From NCBI GenBank assembly GCA_025934255.1, contig JAICYJ010000011.1, forward strand, positions 1-64,000: a DNA stretch of 64,000 nt. The letters run 5' to 3'. The DNA comes from Thermoleophilia bacterium. GTDB taxonomy: Bacteria; Actinomycetota; Thermoleophilia; Gaiellales; JAICJC01. Of the stretch, positions 15,762-23,805 are shown one piece after another. Made by a program: the position numbers and the translations under genes. The stretch's first letter is position 1. Each line of letters starts with the position of its first letter. The notes under the pieces were generated by a model. It was not told where the DNA came from, did not search any database, and worked only from the letters and a program-made list of their open reading frames with translations.

Positions 15762-16142
15762 ATGCACGCATTCGACGACGAGGTCAGCTACACACGAATC
15801 ATCGATCCGGAGCCCGCGGGCGACGATCTGGTCATTCCTGCCAAGGGCGAACGGCCGTCGCTGGTCTGGCGCCCGCGCCTGGGCGAGGATCAGACCTACG
15901 AGCTCAGCGGGCGCCTGACGAAACTCGGCCGCCACGACGAGAACGACGTGGTGCTGGCCGGGCCGACCGTGTCCGCGCGCCACGCCACGGTGCGGGTGGA
16001 GCCGATCGGGGTGGTGCTCGAGGACGAGGGCAGCCTGAACGGCACGTTCGTCAACGGCGAGCGGATCGAGCAGCGGCTGCTGGAGGAAGGCGACCGGATC
16101 CAGGTCGGACCGCACCTGCTGCTGTTCGTGCCGGCGGCCTAG
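15762..16142 (+). CDS. FHA-domain protein
   Basis: This 126-residue protein is an N-terminal 45-residue linker followed by a forkhead-associated domain that binds phosphothreonine peptides. The domain is complete: LGRHDENDVVLAGPTVSARHATV (Arg, Ser and His of the phosphate pocket), then EGSLNGTFVNGERI and the final GDRIQVGPHLLLF. Small stand-alone FHA proteins usually read out Ser/Thr kinase signalling. No kinase gene is in the window. The N-terminal YTRIIDP could itself be a phosphorylation site, but that is speculative. It starts at ATG 15762 after a perfect GGAGG. Confidence 0.88.
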   Translation: MHAFDDEVSYTRIIDPEPAGDDLVIPAKGERPSLVWRPRLGEDQTYELSGRLTKLGRHDENDVVLAGPTVSARHATVRVEPIGVVLEDEGSLNGTFVNGERIEQRLLEEGDRIQVGPHLLLFVPAA

Positions 16143-16594
16143 CCGTCCGTGTACCGCAGCTCGGCCCACGACGGCACCGGGGCCAGTTCCACCAGCGGCG
16201 ACTGGTCGCTGGGCATGCGGTACGCGAAGCCGCCGGATGCCTCGTCGAAGGCCACGTCCAGCAGCCCGGCCTTGACGCGATGATCGAGCCAGGCACCGCG
16301 AAAGACCAGCTTGCGCAGCCAGTAGCACAGCGTCTCGCCGTGCAGCTGGTCGATCGCTGCGGCCTGGTCACGCAGATGCTCGCCGAGCCCGCTGCGCGGG
16401 TGGGCGGTGGCGCCGGTCGAGGCCAGCTCGACCAGGTCGTCGGCCTCATCGGCCGTCAGGTCGCGCTGCGGCACCAGCTCCAGCCGCACCGCCGCCGCGA
16501 CCACCCGCTGGCCGAAGTCGGTGCGCGAGAATCCGTAGCGGTAGTCGAGGAACTCGACCACGAAGTCGTCGCCCGAGTGGTAGTCAGCGTCCAC
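16139..16594 (-). CDS. Hypothetical protein
   Basis: This is a 151-residue soluble protein with no recognised domain. Its middle (ADEADDLVELAS through LHGETLCYWLRKLVF) is helical and the C-terminus contains YRMPSDQSPLVELAPVPSW. The start is uncertain: GTG 16594 is taken because further upstream codons would run antisense through the DUF192 gene, whose start is only 15 bp away. No Shine-Dalgarno is visible, so it may be leaderless or start further in. It converges on the FHA gene with a 4-bp overlap. Confidence 0.6.
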   Translation of the reverse strand: MDADYHSGDDFVVEFLDYRYGFSRTDFGQRVVAAAVRLELVPQRDLTADEADDLVELASTGATAHPRSGLGEHLRDQAAAIDQLHGETLCYWLRKLVFRGAWLDHRVKAGLLDVAFDEASGGFAYRMPSDQSPLVELAPVPSWAELRYTDG

Positions 16595-16609
16595 GGGAGG
16601 GAAGTGTAG

Positions 16610-16951
16610 GTGCCGCGGATCCGCCTGGAACGAGGGCCGGTGGTGTGCGAGCAGGGCGTGCTCGCGACCACCGCGTGGACGCGCAGCAAGGGCCTGCTGG
16701 GCCGCTCCAGCATGGCCGAGGACGAGGGTCTCTGGATCCAGCCCACCAGCTCCATCCACATGTGGTTCATGCGGTTCGCGATCGACGTGGTGTGGGCGGC
16801 CGACGACGGCCGCGTGCTGAAGCTGGTGGAGGGGTTCAAGCCCTGGCGCATGTCCTTCTGCCGCGGGGCCAAGGTGGCGCTGGAGCTGCCGGTGGGCGCG
16901 ATCGCGCGCAGCGGCGTCGCGGTCGGTGACTACCTGGTGATCGAGCGCTGA
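16610..16951 (+). CDS. DUF192 family protein
   Basis: This 113-residue protein matches DUF192, small single-domain beta-rich proteins of unknown function. Hallmarks are TTAWTRSKGLLGRSS, GLWIQPTSSIHMWFMRFAIDVVW and the C-terminal ELPVGAIARSGVAVGDYL. The family is often exported, but this copy has no signal peptide. The start is GTG 16610 with GGGAGG at 16595-16600. It is divergent from the hypothetical gene at 16594 and converges on the DUF4239 gene after 6 bp. Confidence 0.88.
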   Translation: MPRIRLERGPVVCEQGVLATTAWTRSKGLLGRSSMAEDEGLWIQPTSSIHMWFMRFAIDVVWAADDGRVLKLVEGFKPWRMSFCRGAKVALELPVGAIARSGVAVGDYLVIER

Positions 16952-16957
16952 ACCGGC

Positions 16958-17752
16958 CTAGGGCTGGGCCGGGCCGCTGGCCGCCGGCGGCAGGATCATC
17001 GACGCACGCAGGCTCACGAGCGGCGCGTTGGGCACCGTGATCAGGCCGCGGGTGGGGCGGTCGAGGTCGAAGCTGACGTACAGCAGCATCGTCACCAGCC
17101 CGGCCGCAATCATCACCGTCAGCAGGCCGCGGCCCAACACTGCCAGGTAGAACGCGAGCATCGCCACCGCCGCGGCCGCACCGACGATCTCGAGCACCCA
17201 CACCTCGGTCGGCACCCGGTTGTTGAGCCCGGCCACGCGCACGCCCTGTGCGTCGATCATGTCGTTCAGGGTCTCGACGTAGAGCCGGGGAGCGGTGTCC
17301 ACCGGTGAGGCCGCGACCTCCTGCCCGGCCAGCGCCCACAGCCGTCGCTGGAGCAGGTTCTGGGCGGCGATGGTGCGCTGTGCGTTCGCGCTTTCCGGGA
17401 CGTCCGAGCTGAGCCGGATGCTCTCGTCCGTGTACTGCATCAGCAGCGCCAGCGACCGGCTGCGCACCGGCTCGGCCAGCATCTGCGCGCGCAGGTAGGT
17501 GGTGCCGATCGCATTTGCCTCATCGACGACGGCGGCGCGGCGATCCTGGTAGCGGCCGACGGCCAGCGACAGCCCGAAGGCGAGGATCAGCCCGACCACG
17601 CCCAGCAGCGCGCCCTGCAGCACGGCGAACGGCTCCCGCATCTCCGAGTGCTCGCGGTGGCGCCGGCCGAGCAGCACGGCGATCCCGGTCGCGCCGAACA
17701 CGATCGCGGCGAGCACCAGGCCCAGCTCGACGCTGTTGAGGCGAAACAACAC
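16958..17752 (-). CDS. DUF4239 membrane protein (bestrophin-like)
   Basis: This is a 264-residue protein with four predicted membrane helices, two near the N-terminus (7-28 and 46-64) and two near 185-225, enclosing a helical cytoplasmic region of about 115 residues. FAVLQGALLGVVGLILAFGLSLAVGRYQDRR and the DEANAIGTTYLRAQ motif place it in the DUF4239 family, distantly related to bestrophin-type anion channels. The transported ion is unknown. The start is GTG 17752 with no obvious Shine-Dalgarno. It stands alone, divergent from the two-component operon at 18031. Confidence 0.82.
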   Translation of the reverse strand: MLFRLNSVELGLVLAAIVFGATGIAVLLGRRHREHSEMREPFAVLQGALLGVVGLILAFGLSLAVGRYQDRRAAVVDEANAIGTTYLRAQMLAEPVRSRSLALLMQYTDESIRLSSDVPESANAQRTIAAQNLLQRRLWALAGQEVAASPVDTAPRLYVETLNDMIDAQGVRVAGLNNRVPTEVWVLEIVGAAAAVAMLAFYLAVLGRGLLTVMIAAGLVTMLLYVSFDLDRPTRGLITVPNAPLVSLRASMILPPAASGPAQP

Positions 17753-17882
17753 GGCGCGACGCTAGCCGATGCCGGCGCATGGCGCAGCGCCGACACACGA
17801 AATGGACAAAGAGCGTTGTCTGGATCGAAATCGCGGACATATCTTGGAGAAATCTTCGAATTTCGGACAAAATTGCAACGGA

Positions 17883-17894
17883 TTCCGTGACAGG
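17883..17894 (+). promoter_or_regulatory. TTCCGTGACAGG motif upstream of the response regulator
   Basis: This 12-mer differs by one base from each of the two repeats before the pilin gene (11958-11969, 11980-11991). It lies just ahead of a TTGTCA-N11-TAGGAT block. An autoregulatory site for the OmpR-type regulator at 18031 is a reasonable inference. Confidence 0.45.
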
Positions 17895-17902
17895 TCTTCC
17901 AA

Positions 17903-17925
17903 TTGTCAATATCGCGACCTAGGAT
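17903..17925 (+). promoter_or_regulatory. TTGTCA...TAGGAT block, resembles PafBC-type promoter
   Basis: TTGTCAATA (17903-17911), 8 nt, then TAGGAT (17920-17925) fits the layout of the actinobacterial LexA-independent damage promoter (TTGTCRGTG-N8-TANNNT) in spacing and in the first six bases. The GTG part is missing. TAGGAT would give a leader of about 98 nt for the response regulator. Confidence 0.35.
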
Positions 17926-18030
17926 GCGAGCCGTGCCCCCTGGCGGCGGGTGGCATACAACCGACCCCCGCCGGACTCGGGCCCGAGCGCCCACTCGCGA
18001 TCCGGCCAACCCTGAAGGAGCCAAGTAGAC

Positions 18031-18738
18031 GTGGCTGGATCAACCGTGCTCGTCGTCGAGGACGAGCCCCGAATCGTGGAGTTTCTGGTGGAGAACCTCT
18101 GTGCAGACGACTACTCGGTGCTGACCGCCGGCACCGCCGAAGAGGCGATCGAACTGCTCGCACAGTCGCAGCCCGACCTGATGCTGCTGGATGTGGTGCT
18201 GCCCGGCATGAGCGGCATCGACCTGTGCCGCCGCGTGCGCGGTGGCGACGGCATCAACGAGCCGTGGGACCCCGACCTGCCGATCATCATGCTTTCGGCC
18301 AAAGCCGAGCACACCGATCGCGTCCGCGGCCTGTCGCGCGGCGCCGACGACTACGTCACCAAGCCGTTCCACTACCCAGAGCTGCTGGCTCGCATCGCCG
18401 GCCTGCTGAAGCGCGTGTCGCGAGTCGACGAGCGGCATCTGCTGGCGGTCGGCGAGCTGGTCGTGAACACGCTGTCCAAGCAGGTGAAGGTGGGCGGCAT
18501 CGGCGTCCAGCTGTCGGTCAAGGAGTTCCAGCTGCTGGCCACGCTGGCGGCTGAACCGGAGCGGGTGTTCTCGAAGCAGGAGCTGCTGGAGCAGGTCTGG
18601 GGGTTCAAGTCACCGGGCCGCACGCGAACGCTCGACTCCCACGCCAGCCGGCTGCGGCAGAAGCTGGCGGCCTGCTCCGACCGGGCCTGGATCGCCAACG
18701 TGTGGGGCCACGGCTACCGCGTCTGCGCACCGGAATGA
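18031..18738 (+). CDS. OmpR-family response regulator
   Basis: This 235-residue protein has a receiver domain (residues 5-125) with the acidic pair Asp11-Glu12, phosphoacceptor Asp54 (MLLDVVLPG), the switch Ser (MLSAKA) and Lys in YVTKPF, followed by a winged-helix DNA-binding domain (about 135-232; KEFQLLATLAAEPERVFSKQELLEQVWG). An insertion (GGDGINEPWDPDLP) lengthens the loop before beta-4. It starts at GTG 18031 after AAGGAG. The next gene, its histidine kinase, overlaps by 4 bp, and Tad pilus genes follow without a break, so it probably controls pilus expression. Confidence 0.95.
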   Translation: MAGSTVLVVEDEPRIVEFLVENLCADDYSVLTAGTAEEAIELLAQSQPDLMLLDVVLPGMSGIDLCRRVRGGDGINEPWDPDLPIIMLSAKAEHTDRVRGLSRGADDYVTKPFHYPELLARIAGLLKRVSRVDERHLLAVGELVVNTLSKQVKVGGIGVQLSVKEFQLLATLAAEPERVFSKQELLEQVWGFKSPGRTRTLDSHASRLRQKLAACSDRAWIANVWGHGYRVCAPE

Positions 18739-19724
18739 GGCTGGGCGGCTACTGGCTGCGGCTTGCGACCCCGTTCGCGTTGATCGTGGCGGGGGTGGTG
18801 GCCGGCGCGGCTCAGCGGAACGATCCGCCGATGCTGTTCGCGCTCGCCGTCGCCGCCTTTGCGGCGACGGCGGTTACGAGTGCCGTCCAGGCTCGCCGGG
18901 TGGTCGCCCTCGTCCACGAGATCGGCTCGTTCGCCGAGCAGGTCAGCGCCGGCGAGTACGGCGCACGCGTGTCGGCCGGTGGTCCCGCCGAGATCGATGC
19001 GCTGGCGGCGAGCGTCAACACCATGGCGGCCCAGCTGGCCCGCGAGGGTCATGCCCGGGCCAGCTTCATCGGCAAGGTCTCGCACGAGCTGCGCACGCCC
19101 CTGACCGTGATCAAGGGGTACGTCTACACGCTCCGGCGAGCCGAGGACGATCCGGTCAAGGCCGGTCGGCTGGACGTGATCAACGGCGAGTGCGAGCGCC
19201 TGGCCTACCTGGTTGAGGATCTGCTCGAGCTGTCGCGGGCGCAGGCCGGCGAGCTGCGCGTGTCAGCGGAAACCTTCCCGCTCCGCGACTGCGTCGAGGA
19301 GGTCGCAGAGCGCCTGCGCGGCGTTGCCGAGCAGCGCCAGGTCGGCATCGATCTTGCCTGGACAGGCAACGGATCGCTTGTGATGGGGGACGAGAACCGC
19401 GTGCGCCAGATCTTCGCGAACCTGCTGACCAACGGCATCAAGTACGCCCCGCCCGGCACATCGGTCAGGATCGACGGTGACAGCACCGGCCACGAGCTGC
19501 GGGTGTCGGTGTCCGACGGCGGGCGCGGCATCCCGCCCGACGCCCTGCCGCGCATCTTCGACGAGTTCTACCAGCCCGACGGCGCAGAGCCGGGTGCCGG
19601 TCTGGGACTGGCCGTCGTGCGCGAGCTGACCGAGGCGCACGGAGGCCACCTCGAGGTGGAAAGCTCGGTGGGGGAGGGCACGCGATTCACAGTGGGCCTG
19701 CCGGCGTGGGAGGTGGCGTTGTGA
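18735..19724 (+). CDS. Sensor histidine kinase with minimal extracytoplasmic part
   Basis: This is a 329-residue kinase. Two membrane helices (about 8-26 and 33-52) are joined by only about eight residues, so there is essentially no external sensor domain. A HAMP region (55-105) and HisKA follow, with phosphoacceptor His117 in SHELRTPL. The HATPase_c domain has N-box NLLTNGIKYAPP, G1 DGGRGIP and G2 GAGLGLAVV. Signals probably come from the membrane or from a partner protein. ATG 18735 overlaps the regulator stop (ATGA). Its stop overlaps the next GTG. Confidence 0.94.
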   Translation: MRLGGYWLRLATPFALIVAGVVAGAAQRNDPPMLFALAVAAFAATAVTSAVQARRVVALVHEIGSFAEQVSAGEYGARVSAGGPAEIDALAASVNTMAAQLAREGHARASFIGKVSHELRTPLTVIKGYVYTLRRAEDDPVKAGRLDVINGECERLAYLVEDLLELSRAQAGELRVSAETFPLRDCVEEVAERLRGVAEQRQVGIDLAWTGNGSLVMGDENRVRQIFANLLTNGIKYAPPGTSVRIDGDSTGHELRVSVSDGGRGIPPDALPRIFDEFYQPDGAEPGAGLGLAVVRELTEAHGGHLEVESSVGEGTRFTVGLPAWEVAL

Positions 19725-20470
19725 GCGGCGGTCGCCCCGCCCCCCTGCGGCTGGCCCACGTCGAGCAACGCCCGGAGGTGGTCGTGGTCGTCGCGCCGGA
19801 CGAGCCGCCTGCGGGGTGTGAAGCGCTGGTCGTCGAGCCCGCGCTGGCCGGGGTGGCGCGAATCGGCACTCCGGGCCGGGCAGGGAGCCGGATCGTCGTG
19901 TGCGCGTCGCTGCCGGGGATCGGCGGCCGCTACCTCGTGCAGGTTGCGCGCAGCGCCGCGGCCGGAGGATGGGCCGCTGAGGAGCTGGCCGCGCTCGTGG
20001 TCGAGCTGGAACGCCGATGCACCTACCTGCTGCTGGCGTCGACCGTGGCGCCGCTGCTCGGGTCGCGACCGCGCCGGGCCGGCGTGCACGGTCCGCGCCG
20101 GGCCGTGGCCTGGGACGGAGGTGGGTGGTCGGGTGCACACACCCGTGACCTGGCGGCGTCCGCGCGCACGGTGTCCGGACGGGGCTACCTGTGCGCGGCC
20201 GCCGCCTCGGGATCGGCGCCGCCGCGGACCGTCGCCGCGTCGCTGGCCGACCTGACCGCCTCGGGAGTTTCGGTGGGGCGGATCACGCACGGCGTTGCCG
20301 CAGCGCTGGGCGCGTCATGGGCCGTCGAGCTGCTGGGCGCGCCACCGCTCTCGGCCGCCCAGCTGCAACGCCTGCGCGAGCAGTTCGGTGCCGCGCCACG
20401 CTGCGACTGGTGCGGCCTGCCGGTGGTCGGCCGCCACTGTCGCCGTTGCAGCCCGGGCAGGCACTCGTGA
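19721..20470 (+). CDS. Unknown protein with C-terminal zinc ribbon, in Tad operon
   Basis: This 249-residue protein matches no family I recognise. It is rich in Ala, Val and Arg, with strand-like segments (PEVVVVVAPDEPP, SRIVVCASLPGIGG) and no membrane helix or signal peptide. The last 25 residues hold CDWCGLPVVGRHCRRC, a compact four-Cys zinc ribbon. GTG 19721 overlaps the kinase stop, and its own stop overlaps the next GTG, so it is firmly part of the operon between the two-component pair and the pilus assembly genes. A cytoplasmic accessory role in pilus control is an inference from position only. Confidence 0.7.
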   Translation: MSGGRPAPLRLAHVEQRPEVVVVVAPDEPPAGCEALVVEPALAGVARIGTPGRAGSRIVVCASLPGIGGRYLVQVARSAAAGGWAAEELAALVVELERRCTYLLLASTVAPLLGSRPRRAGVHGPRRAVAWDGGGWSGAHTRDLAASARTVSGRGYLCAAAASGSAPPRTVAASLADLTASGVSVGRITHGVAAALGASWAVELLGAPPLSAAQLQRLREQFGAAPRCDWCGLPVVGRHCRRCSPGRHS

Positions 20471-21054
20471 GCCGGCACCGCCGGCGCAGCGTGGTGCTCG
20501 GGGCGCTGGCGCTCGTGCTGGCGCTCGCGGCGTTGTACGGGTTCGGCGGTGGTTCCGGCCGCCCCTCACCCCAGCCGATGCAGCGAGTCGTATCGATGCG
20601 CCGCCCGGTGGCGCCGGGGCAGCAGATCGCGCCAGCGGATCTGGCCACGGGAGCGGTGCCGGTCGCCTGGGCGAACCCACACCAGCTGGCCGACCCCGGC
20701 GTCGCGGTGGGTCAGCTCGCAGCCGTGGCGCTGCCGGCAGGCGCTCCGTTGATGGACTCGGAGCTGGCCCGTGCGTCGGCCGGTCAGGACGGCCGCGACG
20801 TCTCGCTGCGCCTGGACGAGGCCGCCGGCCTGCCGTTGGATCCGCCCGACGGTTTGACCGCCGACCTCTATCTGGTGCGGCCGGGCCGCGCGCCGCGCGT
20901 GCGGCTGGTGCTGGCCGATGCGCTCGTGATCGCGTCACGGACGGTCGACGGAGCCGCCGTGGCCACGTTGCGCGTACCTGCGCGGGACGTCCCGGTGCTG
21001 ATCCAGGCCGAGTCGGCCGGCTCCCTGCGCCTGGTGGGGCGGAGCGGGCCGTGA
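20467..21054 (+). CDS. SAF-domain protein, CpaB/RcpC-like pilus assembly factor
   Basis: This 195-residue protein has an N-terminal membrane anchor (residues 8-27), then a SAF-like domain: RRPVAPGQQIAPADLATGAVPVAW and VAALPAG-type turns ending in PLMDSEL, followed by a beta-rich tail. CpaB/RcpC proteins act in Flp pilus assembly at the envelope. The protein is shorter than gram-negative CpaB (about 250-300 residues) and has no secretin partner here, as expected for a monoderm organism. GTG 20467 overlaps the previous stop by 4 bp. Confidence 0.75.
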   Translation: MSRHRRRSVVLGALALVLALAALYGFGGGSGRPSPQPMQRVVSMRRPVAPGQQIAPADLATGAVPVAWANPHQLADPGVAVGQLAAVALPAGAPLMDSELARASAGQDGRDVSLRLDEAAGLPLDPPDGLTADLYLVRPGRAPRVRLVLADALVIASRTVDGAAVATLRVPARDVPVLIQAESAGSLRLVGRSGP

Positions 21055-22106
21055 GCGCGGAGCGGCGGTGTCTGGTCGTGGGTGGCGATCCTGCCGTGGC
21101 GGCGGGCGTCGTCGCGGTGATCGAATCGGCCCCGGGCCTGGTCTGCGGCGGCGTGCTGGATCCGGCCGCCGCGATATCCGGACTGCGCCCCGTCTGCGAC
21201 GTGATCGTGGCCTGCGACGCGGCGGGGCAGACGGCGATCGAGCTGGCCGCGCCGCTGATCCGCACGTCTGGCGGAGTGCCCGTGATCGTCGCGACCGCGG
21301 CTCCTGACATCGGAGCCCACCGTGCCGCCCTGGCGGTGGGCGCTCGTGGCGTGCTCGGCCTGCCGCCCGACGCGGACGAGCTGGTGCGGTCGGTCGGCAG
21401 CGCCGCCGGTGCCCGCCTCGAGCAGGAGTCGCGCAGGCAGGCGGGCCGCGTGGTCGCGATCTGCGGAGCGAAGGGCGGCTGCGGCGTGAGTGCTCTGGCC
21501 ACAAGCGTCGCCCGTGCGGGGCGCGGGCTCCTGATCGACATGGCCGGAGGCTTCGACGACGCGGCTCAGCGGCTGGGCTGTGCCCCACGCAGGAGCCTGG
21601 CGGACGTCGCCGGGCTGGATGACGCGCTCAGCGCCGACGCGCTGCGATCGCTCGTCTGCACCCACCCTGACGGGATGCAGCTGGTGGCACGGTCGGCCGA
21701 CCCGGGCGCGACCGAGATGGTGTCCCCCGACCTGGCCCGGGCACTCGTTCGCGAGAGCAGGGCGGTGGCGGCGCTGACCCTGACCGACCTGGGGGTGGCC
21801 ACCGGCGAGCACGCTCTGGCGGTTGCGACGAGCGCCGACCGTTCGCTGCTGGTGTCGACACCGCAGCCGGCCGTGGTCGACTGCGCGGCGCGCGCCGCAT
21901 CGTGGCTCGATCGCCAGGGCGTTCCCGGTGGGTCGGTGGGCCTGGTGGTCAATCGGTGGTCGCGCGGCGGCGAGATGTCGCTCCGTGGAATCGAGCGGGC
22001 CGTGGGCGTGCCGGTGGTCGCGGTGGTGCGCGAAGGCGTCCTGCCGGGATCCGAAGGCCGTCCGCACCCGGCCGTGGAGGAGCTGCTCGGGGAGCTGGTC
22101 GCGTGA
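21051..22106 (+). CDS. tadZ: TadZ/CpaE-type pilus localisation ATPase
   Basis: This 351-residue protein has an N-terminal atypical receiver-like domain (residues 5-125, lacking a clean phosphoacceptor) and a C-terminal ParA/MinD-like domain. The deviant Walker A reads KGGCGVSA (141-148), without the usual GKT/S triad, which is typical of TadZ and suggests weak or no ATP hydrolysis. TadZ marks the site of Tad pilus assembly, often the pole, and recruits TadA. It is coupled to both neighbours by GTGA overlaps. Confidence 0.85.
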   Translation: MSAERRCLVVGGDPAVAAGVVAVIESAPGLVCGGVLDPAAAISGLRPVCDVIVACDAAGQTAIELAAPLIRTSGGVPVIVATAAPDIGAHRAALAVGARGVLGLPPDADELVRSVGSAAGARLEQESRRQAGRVVAICGAKGGCGVSALATSVARAGRGLLIDMAGGFDDAAQRLGCAPRRSLADVAGLDDALSADALRSLVCTHPDGMQLVARSADPGATEMVSPDLARALVRESRAVAALTLTDLGVATGEHALAVATSADRSLLVSTPQPAVVDCAARAASWLDRQGVPGGSVGLVVNRWSRGGEMSLRGIERAVGVPVVAVVREGVLPGSEGRPHPAVEELLGELVA

Positions 22107-23251
22107 CCGATCCGGCCGGCCTGGTGGCGCGCTACCGCGACCGCATTCGCCGAGAGGTGCTCGAGCACGGCGTTACGGGCGCGGATCCGCGGGCCGCGCT
22201 GGCCGCGCGCACGCGGGCGCTGTTGCGCAGCGAGGCGGCCCTGCCGCCGGGTGACCTCGATCGACTGGTCGAGGCCATGCTCGACGACGCGCTCGGGGCT
22301 GGGCCGCTGGAGCCGCTGATGCGCGACCCGGACGTGACCGAGGTGATCGCGAACGGGCCGGACCACGTGTACGCCGAGCGGCGCGGCCTGCTGCGGCGGG
22401 AGCAGGTCCGGTTCGAGGACGAGGCGCACCTGCGCCACGTGATCGAGCGGATCGTGACCGCCGTCGGCCGGCGCGTGGACGAGTCCAGTCCGATGGTGGA
22501 CGCGCGCCTGCCCGACGGCAGCCGCGTCAACGCCGTGCTTCCGCCAGTCGCGCTGGATGGGCCGCTGCTGACGATCAGGCGATTTGCGGCCGAAGGACTC
22601 TCGATCGACGACATGGTCGCGCGTGGCTCGCTGACCTCTGCCCAGGCCGAGCTGCTGGGCGGCTGCGTGGGAGGACGCCTGAACGTCGTTGTCAGCGGCG
22701 GCACCGGAACCGGCAAGACGACGCTCCTGAACGCGATGGCGGCCTACATCGGGCGTGACGAACGCATCGTCACCGTCGAGGACGCTGCCGAGCTGCGCCT
22801 GGCCCAGCCGCACGTGGCGCGGCTCGAGACGAGGCCGGCGAACGTCGAGGGTCGAGGTGCGATCGAGCTGCGCGCGCTCGTGCGAAACGCGCTTCGCATG
22901 CGGCCCGACCGGATCGTGGTCGGCGAGGTGCGCGGAGCCGAGGCGCTGGACATGCTGCAGGCGATGAACACCGGGCACGATGGGTCGCTGACGACCGTGC
23001 ACGCCTCGTCGCCGGGCGATGCGATGCGGCGGATCGAGACGATGGTGCTGATGGCCGGGCTGGAGCTTCCACACGCCGCAGCGCGGGAGCAGGTGTTCGC
23101 TGCCGTCGATGTGGTCGTGCACGTGTCTCGCGCCGCCGACGGCAGGCGGTTCGTGCGGTCGCTGCACGGGCACGATCGGGCCGAAGGGGAGCTCCGCAGG
23201 CTGGATGCCGAGCTCGTGGCGCGCCTGCGGGAGCTGCGATGCGGCTGCTGA
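22103..23251 (+). CDS. tadA: TadA/CpaF secretion ATPase
   Basis: This 382-residue hexameric traffic ATPase powers Flp pilus assembly. Visible parts are the N-terminal helical domain, the DPDVTEVIANGPDHVYAERRG region (about 75-95), Walker A GGTGTGKTT at 199-207, an Asp box (IVTVEDAAELRL), Walker B (RPDRIVVGEVRGAEALDML) and the His box (GHDGSLTTVHA). All are intact. GTG 22103 overlaps the tadZ stop. Its 3' end overlaps tadB by 13 bp. It interacts with the TadB/TadC membrane platform encoded next. Confidence 0.94.
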   Translation: MTDPAGLVARYRDRIRREVLEHGVTGADPRAALAARTRALLRSEAALPPGDLDRLVEAMLDDALGAGPLEPLMRDPDVTEVIANGPDHVYAERRGLLRREQVRFEDEAHLRHVIERIVTAVGRRVDESSPMVDARLPDGSRVNAVLPPVALDGPLLTIRRFAAEGLSIDDMVARGSLTSAQAELLGGCVGGRLNVVVSGGTGTGKTTLLNAMAAYIGRDERIVTVEDAAELRLAQPHVARLETRPANVEGRGAIELRALVRNALRMRPDRIVVGEVRGAEALDMLQAMNTGHDGSLTTVHASSPGDAMRRIETMVLMAGLELPHAAAREQVFAAVDVVVHVSRAADGRRFVRSLHGHDRAEGELRRLDAELVARLRELRCGC

Positions 23252-23805
23252 GGCGCCGGTCACAGGCCCGGCGTGAGCGGGCGGTGGCCGGTCAGATGCA
23301 CCTGGTGGCGGCGGAGCTGGCGGCGCACGTACGAGCCGGTCGCACGCTGGCGCAGGCGATCGGCGACGTGACGGAGGACATGCCCGAGCCGGCGCGGTCG
23401 GAGCTCACCGTCACCGCTGCGGCGATCGGGCTGGGCATGCCCCCGACCGAGGCGCTGGCCGGGCTGCGCGGCGGCCCGGACGCGTCGGTGCTGGCGTCGG
23501 CGGTGGCCGTTCAGCTGCGCGTCGGCGGCGATCTGGCGACGCTGCTCGACGGCCTGGCTGAGGCGCTGGTCGAGCGCGATGCCCAGCGGCGGGCGGCCGA
23601 GGTGGCAACGGCGCAGGCGCGGGCGACGGCGCGCATGGTGGCCGCGATGCCCCTGGCGTCGGTGCTGGGTCTGGCGTTGATCGACTCCTCTGCGCTGGCG
23701 GCGCTGGTCGGTTCGCCGCTCGGCCTGGGCTCCCTCGCCGCCTCCGGCGCTGCCACCGCGGCAGGTCTGGCGGTGATCGGCAAGCTGGCCGCGGTGGCGC
23801 CGTGA
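23239..23805 (+). CDS. tadB: TadB-like pilus platform protein (short form)
   Basis: This 188-residue protein corresponds to the C-terminal type II secretion F domain of TadB. ELAAHVRAGRTLAQAI and the AVAVQLRVGGDLATLLDGLAEAL segment are the core helices, followed by a membrane region near 135-185. Usual TadB proteins are about 300 residues with additional N-terminal membrane helices. These are absent and no frameshift is evident, so this is a genuinely short version. ATG 23239 lies inside the end of tadA, indicating coupling. With TadC it forms the inner-membrane platform. Confidence 0.82.
   Translation: MRLLRRRSQARRERAVAGQMHLVAAELAAHVRAGRTLAQAIGDVTEDMPEPARSELTVTAAAIGLGMPPTEALAGLRGGPDASVLASAVAVQLRVGGDLATLLDGLAEALVERDAQRRAAEVATAQARATARMVAAMPLASVLGLALIDSSALAALVGSPLGLGSLAASGAATAAGLAVIGKLAAVAP

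Noticed and set aside
16595..16759. N-terminal extension of the minus-strand gene ending at 16139
   Set aside because: It would be antisense to the DUF192 gene, which has a clear start and ribosome-binding site. The extension is His/Arg/Gly-rich with no domain character.
21566..23263. Minus-strand open frame of 565 codons opposite tadZ/tadA
   Set aside because: It is an antisense shadow of tadZ and tadA with no domain-like features. The plus-strand genes carry clear ATPase motifs.
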